This document shows positions 1 through 10,662 of a DNA stretch of 64,000 nucleotides, in pieces (the stretch's first letter is position 1; the number at the start of each line of letters is the position of its first letter). Below the pieces are notes generated by a model that did no database searches, was not told where the DNA came from, and worked only from the letters and a program-made list of their open reading frames with translations. The DNA lies in assembly GCA_028274465.1 (NCBI GenBank), contig CM051455.1:94124365-94188364 (forward strand). Reading direction: 5' to 3'. The translations under genes were made by a program, and so were the position numbers. This DNA is from Plantago ovata (lineage: Eukaryota; Streptophyta; Magnoliopsida; Lamiales; Plantaginaceae).

Positions 1-240
1 AGTGCTCCGCCCAAATTTAGCGGAGCAGAAGTTCCGCCCGGATCGATGGAGCTGGTGGAGCACTACGTTGCCATTAAAGGTGGAGCTTCTGCCCCGCCAC
101 TCTAAAGGCTGAGCACTGCTCCGCCACAGTAAGGGCGAAGAGCCGAAGCTTCGCCCAGATCGACGGAGCTCTCTGTGTGGGCGGAGCACTGCTCCGCACT
201 GTAATTAATGGCTCCGGTACCGGAGCAATTGAACTAGAGG
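1..240. repeat. cluster of short GC-rich palindromes, type 1
   Basis: Closely spaced, imperfect copies of a self-complementary motif of the form GGAGCAnTGCTCCGCC (examples near 81-95, 112-124, 182-199). The spacers are also GC-rich (GCCCAGATCGACGGAGC). No reading frame is maintained. It stops at about 240, where an A-rich tract begins. It resembles the cluster at 641-905 in style but uses a different core. Origin unknown; possibly the promoter-proximal part of an unrecognised LTR or a foldback element. Confidence 0.7.
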
Positions 241-640
241 AATAAGAAGAAATTAAAAAAACAAAAGAAAAAACGGATAATAAAGTTTAAAGAATTAAAA
301 AACCCAAATTAAAACGAAAATGGTTAAGGCCTTATTTGGATTATCACTTTCGATCCAATGACAATTTCATAACACTTCACTTATTATCACTTTAGTACCA
401 TGCTAGATACCCCCTTCTAAAAAATATACCTACTAGTTGAACAATTGTATTTTGGTACAAAAACCAGCCAAATTTAGTTGACTATCAAATAATAACGAAA
501 CTGCCACCCCCTCGAAACACTCCAACCAAACAAACCTTATCCCTTAACTAATTTATAATTTTTTTCCTTTTTCTTTTTTTTCTTATGGTTTTTTTTTTCT
601 TTCTTTTTTTTTTTCCTCTTCAATTATTTTTCTTCTTCTC
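241..640. other. AT-rich spacer between two palindrome clusters
   Basis: It starts with an A-rich tract (about 241-320) and ends with a long T-rich tract (about 548-640), so the two ends are roughly inverted relative to each other. The middle has no recognisable coding sequence. Together with the flanking palindrome clusters this gives an overall inverted layout, but I did not find a clean terminal inverted repeat or a target duplication. Confidence 0.5.
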
Positions 641-905
641 CGGAATCGAAGCTTGCTCCGACGACTGTCCGGTCGTCGGAGTTGGACAACTAGAGCAAGC
701 TCTATTAATGGAGCTTGCTCCGACGATCGGAGCAAGCTCCAAGCTCCAAATCGGAGCTTGCTCCGTCCATGGAGCAAGCTCCCAAATCGGAGCTTGCTCC
801 GATCTATCATGGACAGTGCAAGCTCCAGATCGGAGCTTGCTCCGATCTGTCATGGACTGAGTAAGCTCCGATCTGGAGCTTGCTCCGATAGAGTTACCGG
901 AGCTC
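641..905. repeat. cluster of short GC-rich palindromes, type 2
   Basis: At least eight copies of GGAGCTTGCTCCGA or its reverse-complement form GGAGCAAGCTCC, separated by 5-25 bases, for example around 711-724, 731-742, 757-768 and 831-845. Each copy is a five-base inverted pair around a two-base centre. Apparent reading frames here are low-complexity and present on both strands, so I do not call a gene. Confidence 0.75.
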
Positions 906-1550
906 CGCAGAAGAAAAAAAATTGTTTTAATTTCCATTTTGTTATTTATTTAAAGGTTTTTTTTAATTTATTTTTAAAACATAAGGGTTCCTTGGATGAG
1001 CAAAAATCCAATAAAGGAATAGTGATTAGAGCGTGGAAAAGTCAAACTCGTATACTAGGGAAACTTGCGTAGTAATATAATGTTACGAACCCATTCTGTA
1101 AATTAGGCATCGGTCAACTCAAAAACCCAAGTTCAGGTACTAAATATATTGAGTATTATTCTAAGAATGGGGTGCCTAGCAGGGTAGTATTATATAATTG
1201 GTCCTAATTTAAAATGTATACATTTTGTTTTCCAAAATATATTACTTTTAGCATACCCAAAAGAAATTAAAGGAAGAAGAATTGCTAAAGAGATTGTTTA
1301 GAGTCTACGGCAGAAAAATGGATAGAATTTAGACCTGCAATTTTATTTTGCTATTCAAAATTTAAACAATTTATATTGTATTGTAATTAATAATATAAAT
1401 ATCCTGCCCCTTTTGAATTGATATTCGCTTTAATTACATAAACATAATCAAATATGCATGCAAATGCAATCTTTCAAAGTTGGAAAAAAGGTAAATATCT
1501 TTATTATAACATAACATACTTGACCAAATAAAAATTGAAGGAAAACTTAC
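906..1550 (-). other. AT-rich sequence, probable intron 1 of the PMT gene
   Basis: It begins on the minus strand with a good splice donor (GTAAGT, 1550 down to 1545) directly after a conserved PMT exon end. No second PMT exon was recognised between here and position 1. Either the intron is longer than 1.5 kb and extends out of the window, or the gene is broken. Nothing else was seen apart from T- and A-rich stretches. Confidence 0.5.
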
Positions 1551-2228
1551 CCCACAACCAGTATCAATGGCGGTCCTAATAGAGCCATCTTTCAGATTGA
1601 TCAACTTGCCAATATCATCAATGTAAGCATCCGCTCCGTTGGGAAACATGGTTCCACCGCCCGGAAACCGGAAGTGGTCCCCTTCGAATCGTATCCAGTT
1701 TTGAACCGCTTTCTCAACGGTGAGCTCCTCATGTGGGACATTCGCATACCATGCCAAATCCCTGCTTCTGGGCCAGCTGAAAGGGTTTCTGTACCCATAT
1801 GGGGCCGGCACTCTGCATTTCAGCAACTCATTTTTGTCAGGGCAATGCCGTTCCCTAAAGATAAGCAGGTCTCTTGGGAAAGCCATTGACCTTGTAGGAT
1901 CCTCGCAAGGGGTGTATTCGCTGTACTTGATGTTGCATTGTGGGTATGAATAGTTATGCTTTGCTGTGGACTGTGCAGAGTGGTGTGTGTCGAAATTCAG
2001 GGATTCTATAGGGTTTTTTCGTGTCGTGGAGAAACAGGGGAGGGTGGTTGTGGCCGGGGAGGAAGAGGAGGAAGGCGCGTGGTACCATCCGCCCAAGAGG
2101 TAGGAAAATGAGCAAAGGGTGGCTAAAATGATAAGGGAGTAGAGTTTTGGTGTTTTGGTGGATGGATTTGTGGGGGGTTTGGAGAGTGGTGTGTAGTAGT
2201 TTGGATGGTTTTGGTTTTGGCCTCCCAT
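1551..2228 (-). CDS. probable methyltransferase PMT (QUA2/PMT15-19-like), first exon, partial
   Basis: First exon of a plant PMT-family S-adenosylmethionine-dependent methyltransferase, 226 codons, ending in phase 0 at a GTAAGT donor. The protein has a short cytoplasmic N-terminus, one hydrophobic signal-anchor at about residues 30-47 and a serine-rich stem. The conserved luminal domain follows, with SEYTPCEDP, YRERHCP, the PFxWPxSRDxAWYxNVPH block, AVQNWIxxEGDxFRFPGGGTMFP, ADAYIDDI and the SAM-binding motif I AIDTGCG. Family members are type II Golgi membrane proteins of about 600 residues linked to cell wall pectin methylation and adhesion; that role is inferred from the family. The start is the first Met, followed by the expected N-terminal architecture. 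The remaining exons (about two thirds of the protein) would lie at lower coordinates and were not found in the window. No stop or frameshift occurs within the exon. Confidence 0.9.
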
Positions 2229-2268
2229 TTTTATTTTGTGTTAGTCTTTAGATTAGATTTGTGGGGGT

Positions 2269-2278
2269 TTATATATAG
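2269..2278 (-). promoter_or_regulatory. TATA box candidate of the PMT gene
   Basis: On the minus strand CTATATATAA lies about 40 bases upstream of the PMT start codon. Spacing implies a very short leader if this is the only TATA box used. Supported by position and consensus only. Confidence 0.5.
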
Positions 2279-2996
2279 AGTTGCAACCCTTAGTAGTGTA
2301 GTTTTAGGATTACTATCGGTCAGCATGTTGTGGGAATTGGGAAAAATGTGAATTCTACGCTACATTGATATAGATTGCTAGGAAACCGGTGCAATTAATT
2401 TAGAGCAATTTTTGGATTTCTACAACTTTGATTCATGTGAACCAATTTTATTGCACATTTACCGGAATGACCCACAAAACATAATAAATTCACTCCTTAT
2501 AGAGGTTATAAGGGAGTTTATTTGTGATTAAAAGCTAAAATAGTCTTCAATCGAGTTTATAAATAGGCTACCAATGAGGCTCTGTTATCTTTGTCTTAAA
2601 AGAGTTTGAACTGAACTGAACTGAATGGATTTGAACTGAACTTATTTGTAATACACAATACTCTTAGCCAAATCTGAACTGAACTTAATGCATCTGAACT
2701 GATCTGAACTGGATTTAAAATAATCAATTTTCAGATGAAAAGAACAGAACCTTAGTAGCTCATGGTAATGGACTACTAAATAGTAGTCCAAGAATAAGCC
2801 ACAAATGTGGGACCCACTATACAAGACATAGATGATATGAAGTAATTGTAAGGAAAAATTGTAGAAAAGAGCAAAAAAAGTCGGTGTGGTTAACACAGCG
2901 ATATTCAAAATATTTCCTACACGAATCGATTTGATTGAATGGTTATTTAACACGCTTTACGTAATAATAAAACAGTAATTTACTTACCCGGTACCC
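2279..2996. other. intergenic region upstream of the PMT gene
   Basis: AT-rich, without a supported gene. It contains a short degenerate run of the pentamer TGAAC and its variants (about 2605-2720) and then runs into the 3' LTR of the gypsy element. Probably includes the PMT promoter. Confidence 0.5.
2605..2720. repeat. degenerate CTGAA/TGAAC pentanucleotide repeat
   Basis: Repeated CTGAACTGAA units interrupted by short spacers (2605-2643, 2672-2720). A simple-sequence tract, perhaps the remnant of a small interspersed repeat. Confidence 0.7.
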
Positions 2997-3449
2997 TGTA
3001 TTCAGCTTCCTACTCGCCACTATGATCTAATCAGATCTTAGTTGTTTGTTCTCTAAGAACAAATAGTGATCTTCTAAAGATTTGGGGCTATATTAGATCT
3101 AATCTAAGTTGCCTACGTATCTCCTAGAGAGTCAAACACTACGTAGTTCGAACCATCGGTGAAACATTCTCTATGAATGCTAGGACATTGTTACGAATCT
3201 ACTAGAGAGCTACTGCTAAACCGCTACTGATTAGACTAGATTAAGCTAGAAATGACTAATTTCATATCACAATTCAGATACCTCTCTGAATGAGGATTTA
3301 CAGATATTTATACAAAGAAAGGCTTGGCTCAGCAGTCGTTGATACGCTTAGAAACGCGTCTCAATTTCAGCCTCTTATCAGACTAAAGAGTACGAACTAG
3401 GACGCGAATTACAACAAGAACGAATTAAAACAAAATTCGTTTCATAACA
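2997..3449 (-). repeat. 3' LTR of a Ty3/gypsy chromovirus
   Basis: On the minus strand the LTR starts TGTTATGAAAC directly after a polypurine tract and ends about 450 bases later at ...TACA. It carries a TATA-like box (GTATAAATAT, 3305-3314). The low-coordinate edge (TGTATTC at 2997) was chosen because it gives TG...CA ends. It cannot be verified, since the 5' LTR is not in the window. Confidence 0.6.
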
Positions 3450-3450
3450 T

Positions 3451-3460
3451 TCCTTCCTCC
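3451..3460 (-). promoter_or_regulatory. polypurine tract of the gypsy element
   Basis: On the minus strand GGAGGAAGGA lies one base before the LTR start TGTTATG. This is the expected place for the plus-strand primer of an LTR retrotransposon. Confidence 0.75.
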
Positions 3461-3477
3461 ATATTTAAAGCTTGACC

Positions 3478-5548
3478 TCAAGCTTCCAAGTTGGGAAATT
3501 CGGTGATCATTTCCTGGTAATCTTCCCATGTAGCCTCTTCAGCTGGAAGATGTGCCCACTGTACCAAGACTTGTACTGCAGCTGCATTATTTTTCTTTAT
3601 TATTCTTCTGGCCAGTATCTTCACCGGGATCATGATCAAAGCTCCATCCTCATTCATAACAGGCAGTGTAGCAGACACTCTCTCAGAGAATCCTATCTGC
3701 TTCTTTAGCAAGGGCACGTGAAACATGGGATGAATTTTACTAACTTCAGGAAGCTGGAACTTGTAAGCAACTGCTCCTACTTTCTCTAAAATCTGAAAGG
3801 GCCCTGCATATTTAGGACATAATTTCCAAACTTGACTGCTCCTCACAGTGAACTGTCTATAAGGCCTGAGTTTCAAGAATACCCAGTCTCCCACATTCAA
3901 CGTTCTTTCGGTTCTATTCTTATCAGCGAGCAACTTCATCCGTTCTTTGGCTAATTGTAAGTTCTCTTTGACTCTGGCCATTGTTTCCTCCTTCCTAGCT
4001 ATCATTTCTTCAACTCCAATGACACTAGTGCCAACCAAGTCTCCAACCATTAAAGCAGCGGGTTTGAAACCAAACAAGGCCGGAAATGGGCTCATTTTCA
4101 ATGCCGTGTGGTAGCTACTGTTTTACCTCCATTGAGCTAAAGGAAGCCACAAACTCCACTTCCTTGGAGCTTGTCCATACATACACCGCAAGTAGTTTTC
4201 GAGGCATTGATTAACCCTCTCCGTCTGACCGTCTGTTTGAGGATGATAAGCGGTACTCATGAGCTGATGCACTCCCAATTTACTAAGCAATTCTTTCCAA
4301 AAGGCGCTAGTAAAGATTTTGTCCCTGCCAGACACTCCAGAAATAGGCAACCCATGCACTCGACAGACAGAATCCAAGAAAAGTTGCGCCACTTGAGAGG
4401 CTGTAAAGGGGTGATTCAAGGCTAAGAAATAAGCAAACTTAGTGAATCTGTCAACCACCACTAAAATCGTATCCACTCCATTAGACTTTGGCAACTTCTC
4501 AATAAAGTCCATGGAGACATGTTGCCACACTTGCTCCGGTGTGGGAAGTGGTTGCAACAGCCCTGGATACTTAACATGCTCTCCCTTACATTGCTGGCAG
4601 ATCAAGCATTCAGTCACCACCTTATGACATGTCAATCTGAGACCAGGCCAACCAAACACAATACTTACTCTATGAAAGGTCACCATTACTCCAGAGTGCC
4701 CTCCTTCCACACTCTCATGCATGTTTTTTACCACCCTTTCCCTGTACCCACCACCACTTCCAACATATAACTTCCCTTTATACCTAAGTAATCCATTTTG
4801 AACAGACAAAAGACTTAGATTTGCAGGCATAGTAGAATGGAGTAAAAATGCCTCTTCTGCATCTTTGTCACCCGTATAGCTAGCCGCCAGCTCTTCTATC
4901 CACTGAGGTTGAGTTCTAGATATAGCATAATACTCTGTCCCTTCCTCCTCTATACCTCTCCTACACAAAGCATCGACCACCTTGTTATCGGGTCCTTTCT
5001 TATAATCAATTATGTACTCAAGACCCAACAATTTGGTCATATATTTATGTTGGATTGGAGTGTGAAATTTCTGATCCACCAAGAATTTTAAACTTCTCTG
5101 GTCGGTCCTGATTACGAATGGAGCATGAAGAAGATATGACCTCTACTTCTTTACTGCCAATATAATAGCAAGAAATTCCTTTTCATAGATGGACAGTCCT
5201 AAGTTCTTTGGTCCTAGTGCCTTGCTAACAAAGGCTAGTGGATGCCCTTCATGAATCAACACAGCCCCCAAACCTCGATAACAAGCATCAGTCTCTAATA
5301 AAAATTCCTTAGAGAAATCGGGTAATTGTAGAACTGGAACAGAACACATCATGTCTTTAAGTTTCTCAAAGGTGTGTTGTGCCTCTTCCGACCATTTAAA
5401 ATGTCCCTTCTTTGTAAGGTCTGTTAACACCTTAGCCTTCGCTCCATAATTACTACAAAACTTTCTGTAGTATCCCATCATCCCTAAGAAACCTCTAAGC
5501 TGCTTCAAATTGGTGGGAATAGGCCACTCTTTGATACACTTCACCTTG
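3478..5548 (-). pseudogene. Ty3/gypsy chromovirus pol, 3' half: RT end, RNase H, integrase, chromodomain
   Basis: One continuous frame, interrupted by two stops, reads the end of reverse transcriptase and RNase H (CIKEWPIPTNLKQLRGFLG, LLETDACYRGLGAVL), then integrase, then a chromodomain. Integrase shows an HHCC-type zinc finger (H..H...CLICQQC), MDFIEKLP, and AYHPQTDGQTERVNQ. The C-terminal chromodomain (VLVQW...EEATWEDY) marks a chromovirus, which typically targets heterochromatin. Stops lie at 5143-5145 (where the family has Trp) and 4123-4125 (where it has Tyr). The block that is normally SDRD reads SGRD, so the second catalytic Asp of integrase appears lost. The frame runs straight into the copia A LTR at 5549; protease, gag and most of RT are absent on the other side of that element. 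Confidence 0.92.
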
Positions 5549-6290
5549 TGTTGGTCCCTTTAAACAACAAGAAAAGACTAGAGGGGGGGGGGGGGTGAAT
5601 AGTCTTTTCAAACTTTCATCGTTTAAAAACTTTCTCAGCAAGAGCTTATTACTTTCCAGTAATGAGTTTGCTAATACTTAACTTTTTCAGCAAGTACTAG
5701 TTACTTTTCAGTAACGAGTTTTACTGATACTTAAAATCATAGAGCGGAAGTCTTTGTACAATAATTACTTTGTCAGTAAGTGATAGTTTCAGCAAGTGAA
5801 CAGAGTGACATTGTGCAGATAGCTATGCTTTGCTGAAAACTAAATGCAGTAAGTAAATCAGACAAACACTTTTATACTGGTATCTGAGAGTGGCTTAATC
5901 TCTCAACTAATCCACTGTGTCCTTTCTAGGACTGAATCAACTAAGATAAGTTTGAGGTTCCTTACAACACCTATCTAGAGCGATTAGACAGAAACCAAAG
6001 CACACTTGTTTCGTTTCCATCCTAACTAGAGAACGAAACCTTGTTCTCCATCAAACTTGGGACTTATAATCAGCAACACTATGCTCGATTAAGTTCCCCC
6101 TGAATTTCACGCCTGAAAGGGTGTTTTTCAGTTAGAGAGGTTTGGGATGAGATAACTTGATTATAACTTATTCAGCTACAACAAGTAATCTAAGAAACAA
6201 AACTTTGAATACTTTGCAGTAAACAAGTTTGATTGTTTCTGGTGTCAAGACTTGTTCTTGTTCGAAAGAAAGAACACTTAACTAATTTCT
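5549..6290 (-). repeat. truncated 3' LTR of copia A
   Basis: Matches the final half of the 5' LTR at 8487-9210, including the terminal TGTTGGTCCC (read on the plus strand), a G tract and the hairpin-containing repeats. The match ends at about 6290 and is followed at once by internal protease-region sequence. Confidence 0.85.
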
Positions 6291-8374
6291 GAAAAGGTTA
6301 AACTTAAGATTTTTGACATAAAGAACTCCCGAAATGGTAATGCATCCTGAACTTTACGTCACCATAACGTTTAGTCGAACCAAAGCCTCCACCAGCAAAC
6401 CTTATTGTTGGACCTTTAAACCACCGTCTATAGTTTATAAGGTTTTTCTTATTGCCCGTCATGTGCTTCGCAACCACTGTCAAAGTGCCAAATTGCATTG
6501 TTTGTCTCCGTGGCTGAAGTCTGCACAATCAAGAGCAAACAAGTTAATTATCCAATATTGGATGTGCATTAACATGTTTAAGAAAACGTCCAGTGGAAAC
6601 CCAAGTCTTGAGCTTTTCGATCTTGACTTGTTTTCTACTTGCTGAGGAACTAGATGGTTTAGAACCTAAAGACCTTTAATCATTGCTGATCAAGTCCACT
6701 TTTTGATGTGGTGTCTTGCTTGGTTGACCCTTTTGCTGAACATACTTTTCAGTAAGTTCTTTTCTAGCAAGGTTCCATCCAGTCGTAGCATTTTGAGTAT
6801 TGTCAATACTCTTGGGCTTGGATTTGTTCAATTCTTTGAAGTATCTTTGGTGACTTTGCTTATACTCATGAAATAGTTGATTTTGCTTGGTTTTGAACCC
6901 TAGTCCACTTTTTCGATTATGCTGAGTTTTTGTTTCAGCAACCTTACTTGATTCATGTTTGTCATCAAAGGTCTTCTGATTACTTTTAGTAATCTTGCCT
7001 TTTGGCTTAACAAATTGCTTTTCAGCAACTTGTTTGGCGGAATGCTTTCCAGCATCCTTTTTCTGAACAGTTTGCTTTTCAACAACCTGTTTTTCTTTTG
7101 AAGTCTTGTTACTTTGAGTAGAAACAGCGGGCGTTTTGGTCATAGGTACTTGATTGCTTGTTTCAGCAACCTTTGATTGACCAATTTGATAGAGTTCTGG
7201 TTGACCACTATCAGTCGCACGAACAAAGGTAATTGGTGATTTGTCTTTACTCAAGAGTATTACATCATCACCTTCATACGTGGCACCTAAACCTTCTTTC
7301 TGAGATGGATCTATCAGATAAGAGTATATTTCAGTCAGCGTGTTACTAGCATCCGCATAAGATTTGAAATTCACTTTCATCTTTTTCATTTCTTGTATTT
7401 CAGCAAGTAACTTTAGAATTGAGAACTCATATTCTTCCAATTCTATTGCAATTTGAGCATTTTTCTCTGTAGCTTCAGCAACTAACTTCTTGAGATGCAA
7501 TAATTCAACATCCTTCTTTTCTGACTCAACGCTCTTGCTAGCTGTTACCAAGATTCTTTTTCAGCTTCTCTTTTGCTTTTCGCCTTTCAAGTTCCTTACT
7601 GATAAATTTCTTCATGTTTCTAACTACAAGAGCGTTTTCATCAACAGGCTTTTATCATTCTTCTTTTCAGAAGATGACGACTTGGCAGCAAGAGCAATGT
7701 TTTGCGATTTTTCAGCAAACACACTTTCTCTTTGATTTGTCTCATAGTTGACAGTAGCAAGATGAGAGAACAACTCGGTTGGAGTGTGGATCATTCTTTA
7801 TTCAGACTTCTAATAATGGTTTTCACCTTTTCAGAATCTGAATAGAAGTTTCCAACTCCTAAGGCAACCATCTCACTCACTAGAGTTGTGAATATGAAAT
7901 CCAAGTCTTCCAGTGACTCATTGGCACCATGTTTGAAGTTTCGAAACATCAACTTTAGCACTTCGAGTTTGTTTTTCTTGGTTTTTCAGATCCAACACAA
8001 AGATCTTGAATCATTTTCCAAGCTTCTTTAGCAGTTTTGGCACCCCACAGTTTGCACTGTATAGCATCTGGAGTAGATCGAATAATGATGTTTCTTGCTT
8101 GGCCATCAAGACGGAATCTTTTGGCTTCATCTGAAGTCCATTTCTCTCTTTGTTTTGGAACGACGGTATCGACTGGTTCACCTAAGATAGTTTCCTTTCC
8201 AGTAGTATCTGTGGTTTTGTGAGGAAAACTTCTCTCAAGTTTAGTGATCTTGATTGGTCCATCGTTTATGACAGTAACCATCTCATCACTAATGGCCTCA
8301 AGATGTAGCATTATGTTGTTTCTCCATTTTTCATAGGTTTCCAGCTTCAGCAAGGGAGCGTCTCCTAACGACAT
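6291..8374 (-). pseudogene. copia A gag and start of protease, degenerate
   Basis: Gag starts at 8374 (MSLGDAPLLKLETYEKW) and shows the UBN2-type copia gag pattern (RLDGQARNIII, KEAWKMIQDLCVGSE). One base is lost near 7975, shifting the frame. The middle of gag, including the CCHC zinc knuckle and acidic region seen in copia D, is deleted near 7550. A long basic, Lys/Gln-rich gag tail is open from 7551 to 6676. The protease start (DSGC block in the other copies) follows around 6400-6530 with frame damage, and the frame ends at the deletion junction at 6290. Non-functional. Confidence 0.85.
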
Positions 8375-8472
8375 TATGTCAGCAAATGACCACCAAACTG
8401 ATCAAGTGAAAGTGATTTACGGAAAGCACCTAAGGGGATCTAGGTTCAGTGCTGAAGGTTAAAGAACCTCCA

Positions 8473-8484
8473 GCTCTGATACCA
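8473..8484 (-). promoter_or_regulatory. primer-binding site of copia A
   Basis: Minus strand TGGTATCAGAGC, complementary to the 3' end of initiator methionine tRNA, two bases inside the 5' LTR. Standard for plant copia elements. Confidence 0.9.
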
Positions 8485-8486
8485 CT

Positions 8487-9997
8487 TGTTGGTCCCTTTA
8501 AACAACAAGAAAAGACTAGGGGGGGTGAATAGTCTTTTCAAACTTTTCGTCGTTTAAAACTTTCTCAGCAAGTGCTTATTACTTTTCAGTAATGAGGTTG
8601 CTGGTACTTAACTTTCTCAGCAAGTGCTTATTACTTTTCAGTAATGAGTTTGTTGATACTTAAAAAACAGAGTGCGGAAGTCTTGCATAATAATTGCTTT
8701 TATCAGAGAACTAGTTTCAGCAAGGGAGCAGAGTGACAAAGTATGATAAAAGTAACTTGCTGAAAACTAAGTGCAGTAAAGTATATCACACAAACACTTT
8801 TATAGTGGTATCTGAGAGTGGCGTAATCTCTCAACTAATCCACTTTGCCTTTCTAGGACTGAATCCACTATGATAATATATGAGGTTCCTTACAAATCCT
8901 ATCACTAATGATTCTCAGAAACCAAAGCGCACTTGCCTTGTTTCCAACCTAAACTAGAGAACTATAACCTTGTTCACCACCAAACTTGGGATTATAATCA
9001 GCAACACTATGCTTGATTAATTCCCCCTGAATTTCACGCCTGTAAAGGGTGTTTATCAGTTAGAGAGGTTTGGGATGAGATGACTTGAGTATAACTTTTC
9101 AGCTATAACAAGTTATTTAAAGAAACACAACTTGTAATACTTTGCAGTAAGCAAGTTTGTTGTTTCTGGTGTCAAGACTTGTTCTTGTTCCAAAGAAAGA
9201 ACACTTAACTAATTTCTTAGCCGTGAATGTTCTACTTCTTCACAAGTAGCTTTTGTTTCAAGCTTAAGTCTTGGAACGGATCAATAGGCAGTAAAGAGTA
9301 GAGAAGGATTTGAGTGTTTCAAGCACAAGTGAGAGTTTGCTCACGTTGTTGACACACCTTCTACTCTTGCCTGATGACCTCTATTTATAGTGTCTCAAGG
9401 GAGCCGTTTGAATTTCAAATTCTAAGGCTTTGTACCTTAAGATGTCACTATCTTGCTTTTGCACTTTCAGCAGCGTTCTTCATTTGTCTTCTTGTCTTCA
9501 TGTTCTTCGCGTTCCTACTTTGCATTTAATGTTCTTTTGAATCAAATTCAAATATGAACGTTGGAGCCAAAATGCATGTACTCTTCAACAAGGAGGTCAC
9601 ATATGTTGTCAGCAAGTGGTCAGTCTCAGTTTCAGCAAGCATAACCTACTCTGTCATATAGATTTTCACTTATGCAAACTGTTGCTGAGATTCTCACTTT
9701 CTGAATCAACATGTGCCTTTGTAGATACCTTTCTCAAAATTCTTCTAAGTCTTCGGTCTTCAAATCTTCAACTTTCTGAGCGGTTCTAGGTCTTCAATAG
9801 TAGGTTTGTAAAAACAAAGTACATCATCAGCAAATAAAAGAACCTACCTAGTACCTACACTAAGTCTTTCAGCAAACGTTCCTCTTTTACAATGTCCTTA
9901 AAATTCTAAATTCCTATGGACTCTAAGAGGACTAGTTACTGGACTTTCCTTAATTTAGCATGATTAATTGCTCATCAAAATTACAAGTTTCCTAACA
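8487..9997 (-). repeat. 5' LTR of copia A
   Basis: 1511 bases, starting TGTTAGGAAACTTG (minus strand) and ending ACCAACA. Homologous to the LTRs at 15918-17420 and 55654-57200. It contains a TATA box (CTATAAATAG on the minus strand, 9381-9390) and, near its end, a duplicated ~52-base unit with an ATTACT/AGTAAT hairpin. Confidence 0.92.
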
Positions 9998-10549
9998 GTG
10001 CGTCTCGGCCGAAAAGATGCGAGAAAGCCGGGAGATGGAAGAGATGGGTTTTTTAGAGAAGAAAATGAAGATGGAAGAGATGGGTTTTTTAGAGACGAAA
10101 ATGAAGATGGAAGAGATGAGGTTTTGTATGGTGGTGGAAGTGGTGGAAGAAGATAGATGAGGAAGACGAAGAAAATTGAGAAGGTAATTAATATGTTGAA
10201 TGTGGATAAAAATGGTATTTCAACTGGGTTTTTAAGGGTAATTTTGGAAGACAAAAAGAAGGAAACATTTCTTTTTTAGAATTCCTGCCCCTCCCCAAGA
10301 AATTGAAGTAGGAAATGTTTCCCAATTTCATGCACAAAATGGGAGTAAAGAGATTTCCAGTTCATAAGTAGGACCAGAATTTCACAATTCCTATTAATAT
10401 TTCCTAACAACTAATCAAGAAAATGTGGCGAATTTTTAGCAAAACATTTCATTTTCATACTAAACCAAACGTGATTTAAGGTCTCTGGAGGCGAGTTTTA
10501 GGCCATCTCTTATCCTATCCACCAAAGAAAAATCACGTCCCATCATTTC
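9998..10549. other. unassigned sequence with small repeats, possibly an LTR remnant
   Basis: Contains a 36-base tandem repeat (10033-10130) and an inverted repeat (10261-10271 with 10311-10322). It ends in CATCATTTC just before a TGGCGCC motif, as an LTR end would. No second copy is present to prove an LTR. Confidence 0.35.
10033..10130. repeat. 36-bp tandem repeat, about 2.7 copies
   Basis: Units begin at 10033, 10069 and 10105 with AGATGGAAGAGATGGG. The unit length is a multiple of three, so the plus frame reads the repeated peptide DGRDGFFR(E/D)ENE. Whether it is translated is unknown. Confidence 0.8.
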
Positions 10550-10567
10550 TGGCGCCGTCTGTGGGAA
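10550..10567 (+). promoter_or_regulatory. possible retrotransposon primer-binding site (TGGCGCC type)
   Basis: TGGCGCCGTCTGTGGGAA follows CATCATTTC. TGGCGCC begins the PBS of many plant Ty3/gypsy elements of the Tat/Athila branch. It is immediately upstream of a long broken frame. Assigned from the motif only. Confidence 0.4.
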
Positions 10568-10662
10568 TCGGCACAAAAAGCCGGTCTCCTGGTTCTTTCC
10601 TAAATCAAGGGCAGAGGAAATTCAAGATTCCGTACCCTGCCATCCTTAAAGAGAGAGGAGCC

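Larger units (their letters stand above)
5549..9997 (-). mobile_element. SIRE/Maximus-like Ty1/copia element A, internally deleted
   Basis: Minus-strand element with a complete 5' LTR (8487-9997), a methionine-tRNA PBS, a broken gag with part of protease, and the last part of a 3' LTR (5549-6290). A single deletion joins the protease region directly to the middle of the 3' LTR, removing integrase, RT and RNase H. Flanks differ (CCTTG at 5544-5548, GTGCG at 9998-10002), so no target duplication remains. Sequence beyond 9998 does not continue the interrupted gypsy element, which suggests a later rearrangement. Confidence 0.85.

Noticed and set aside
640..905. CRISPR-like array of short repeats
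   Set aside because: Units are irregularly spaced, degenerate, present in both orientations and lie in plant DNA; there are no uniform spacers or cas genes.
583..1072. Overlapping open frames on both strands in the palindrome cluster
   Set aside because: Low-complexity peptides made of the palindrome repeats in every frame; no domain, start context or conservation to support coding.
2605..2720. Possible transcription-factor array formed by TGAAC repeats
   Set aside because: Best explained as a simple-sequence repeat; spacing and orientation show no regulatory pattern.
5580..5595. Poly-G run at the copia A LTR end
   Set aside because: Equivalent runs of different length occur in the other LTRs (8520, 17380, 57155); ordinary slippage within the LTR.
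10550..10567. Full tRNA copy at the TGGCGCC motif
   Set aside because: Checked because of element F: after TGGCGCCGTCTGTGGG the sequence does not continue as tRNA complement, so it is at most a normal PBS.
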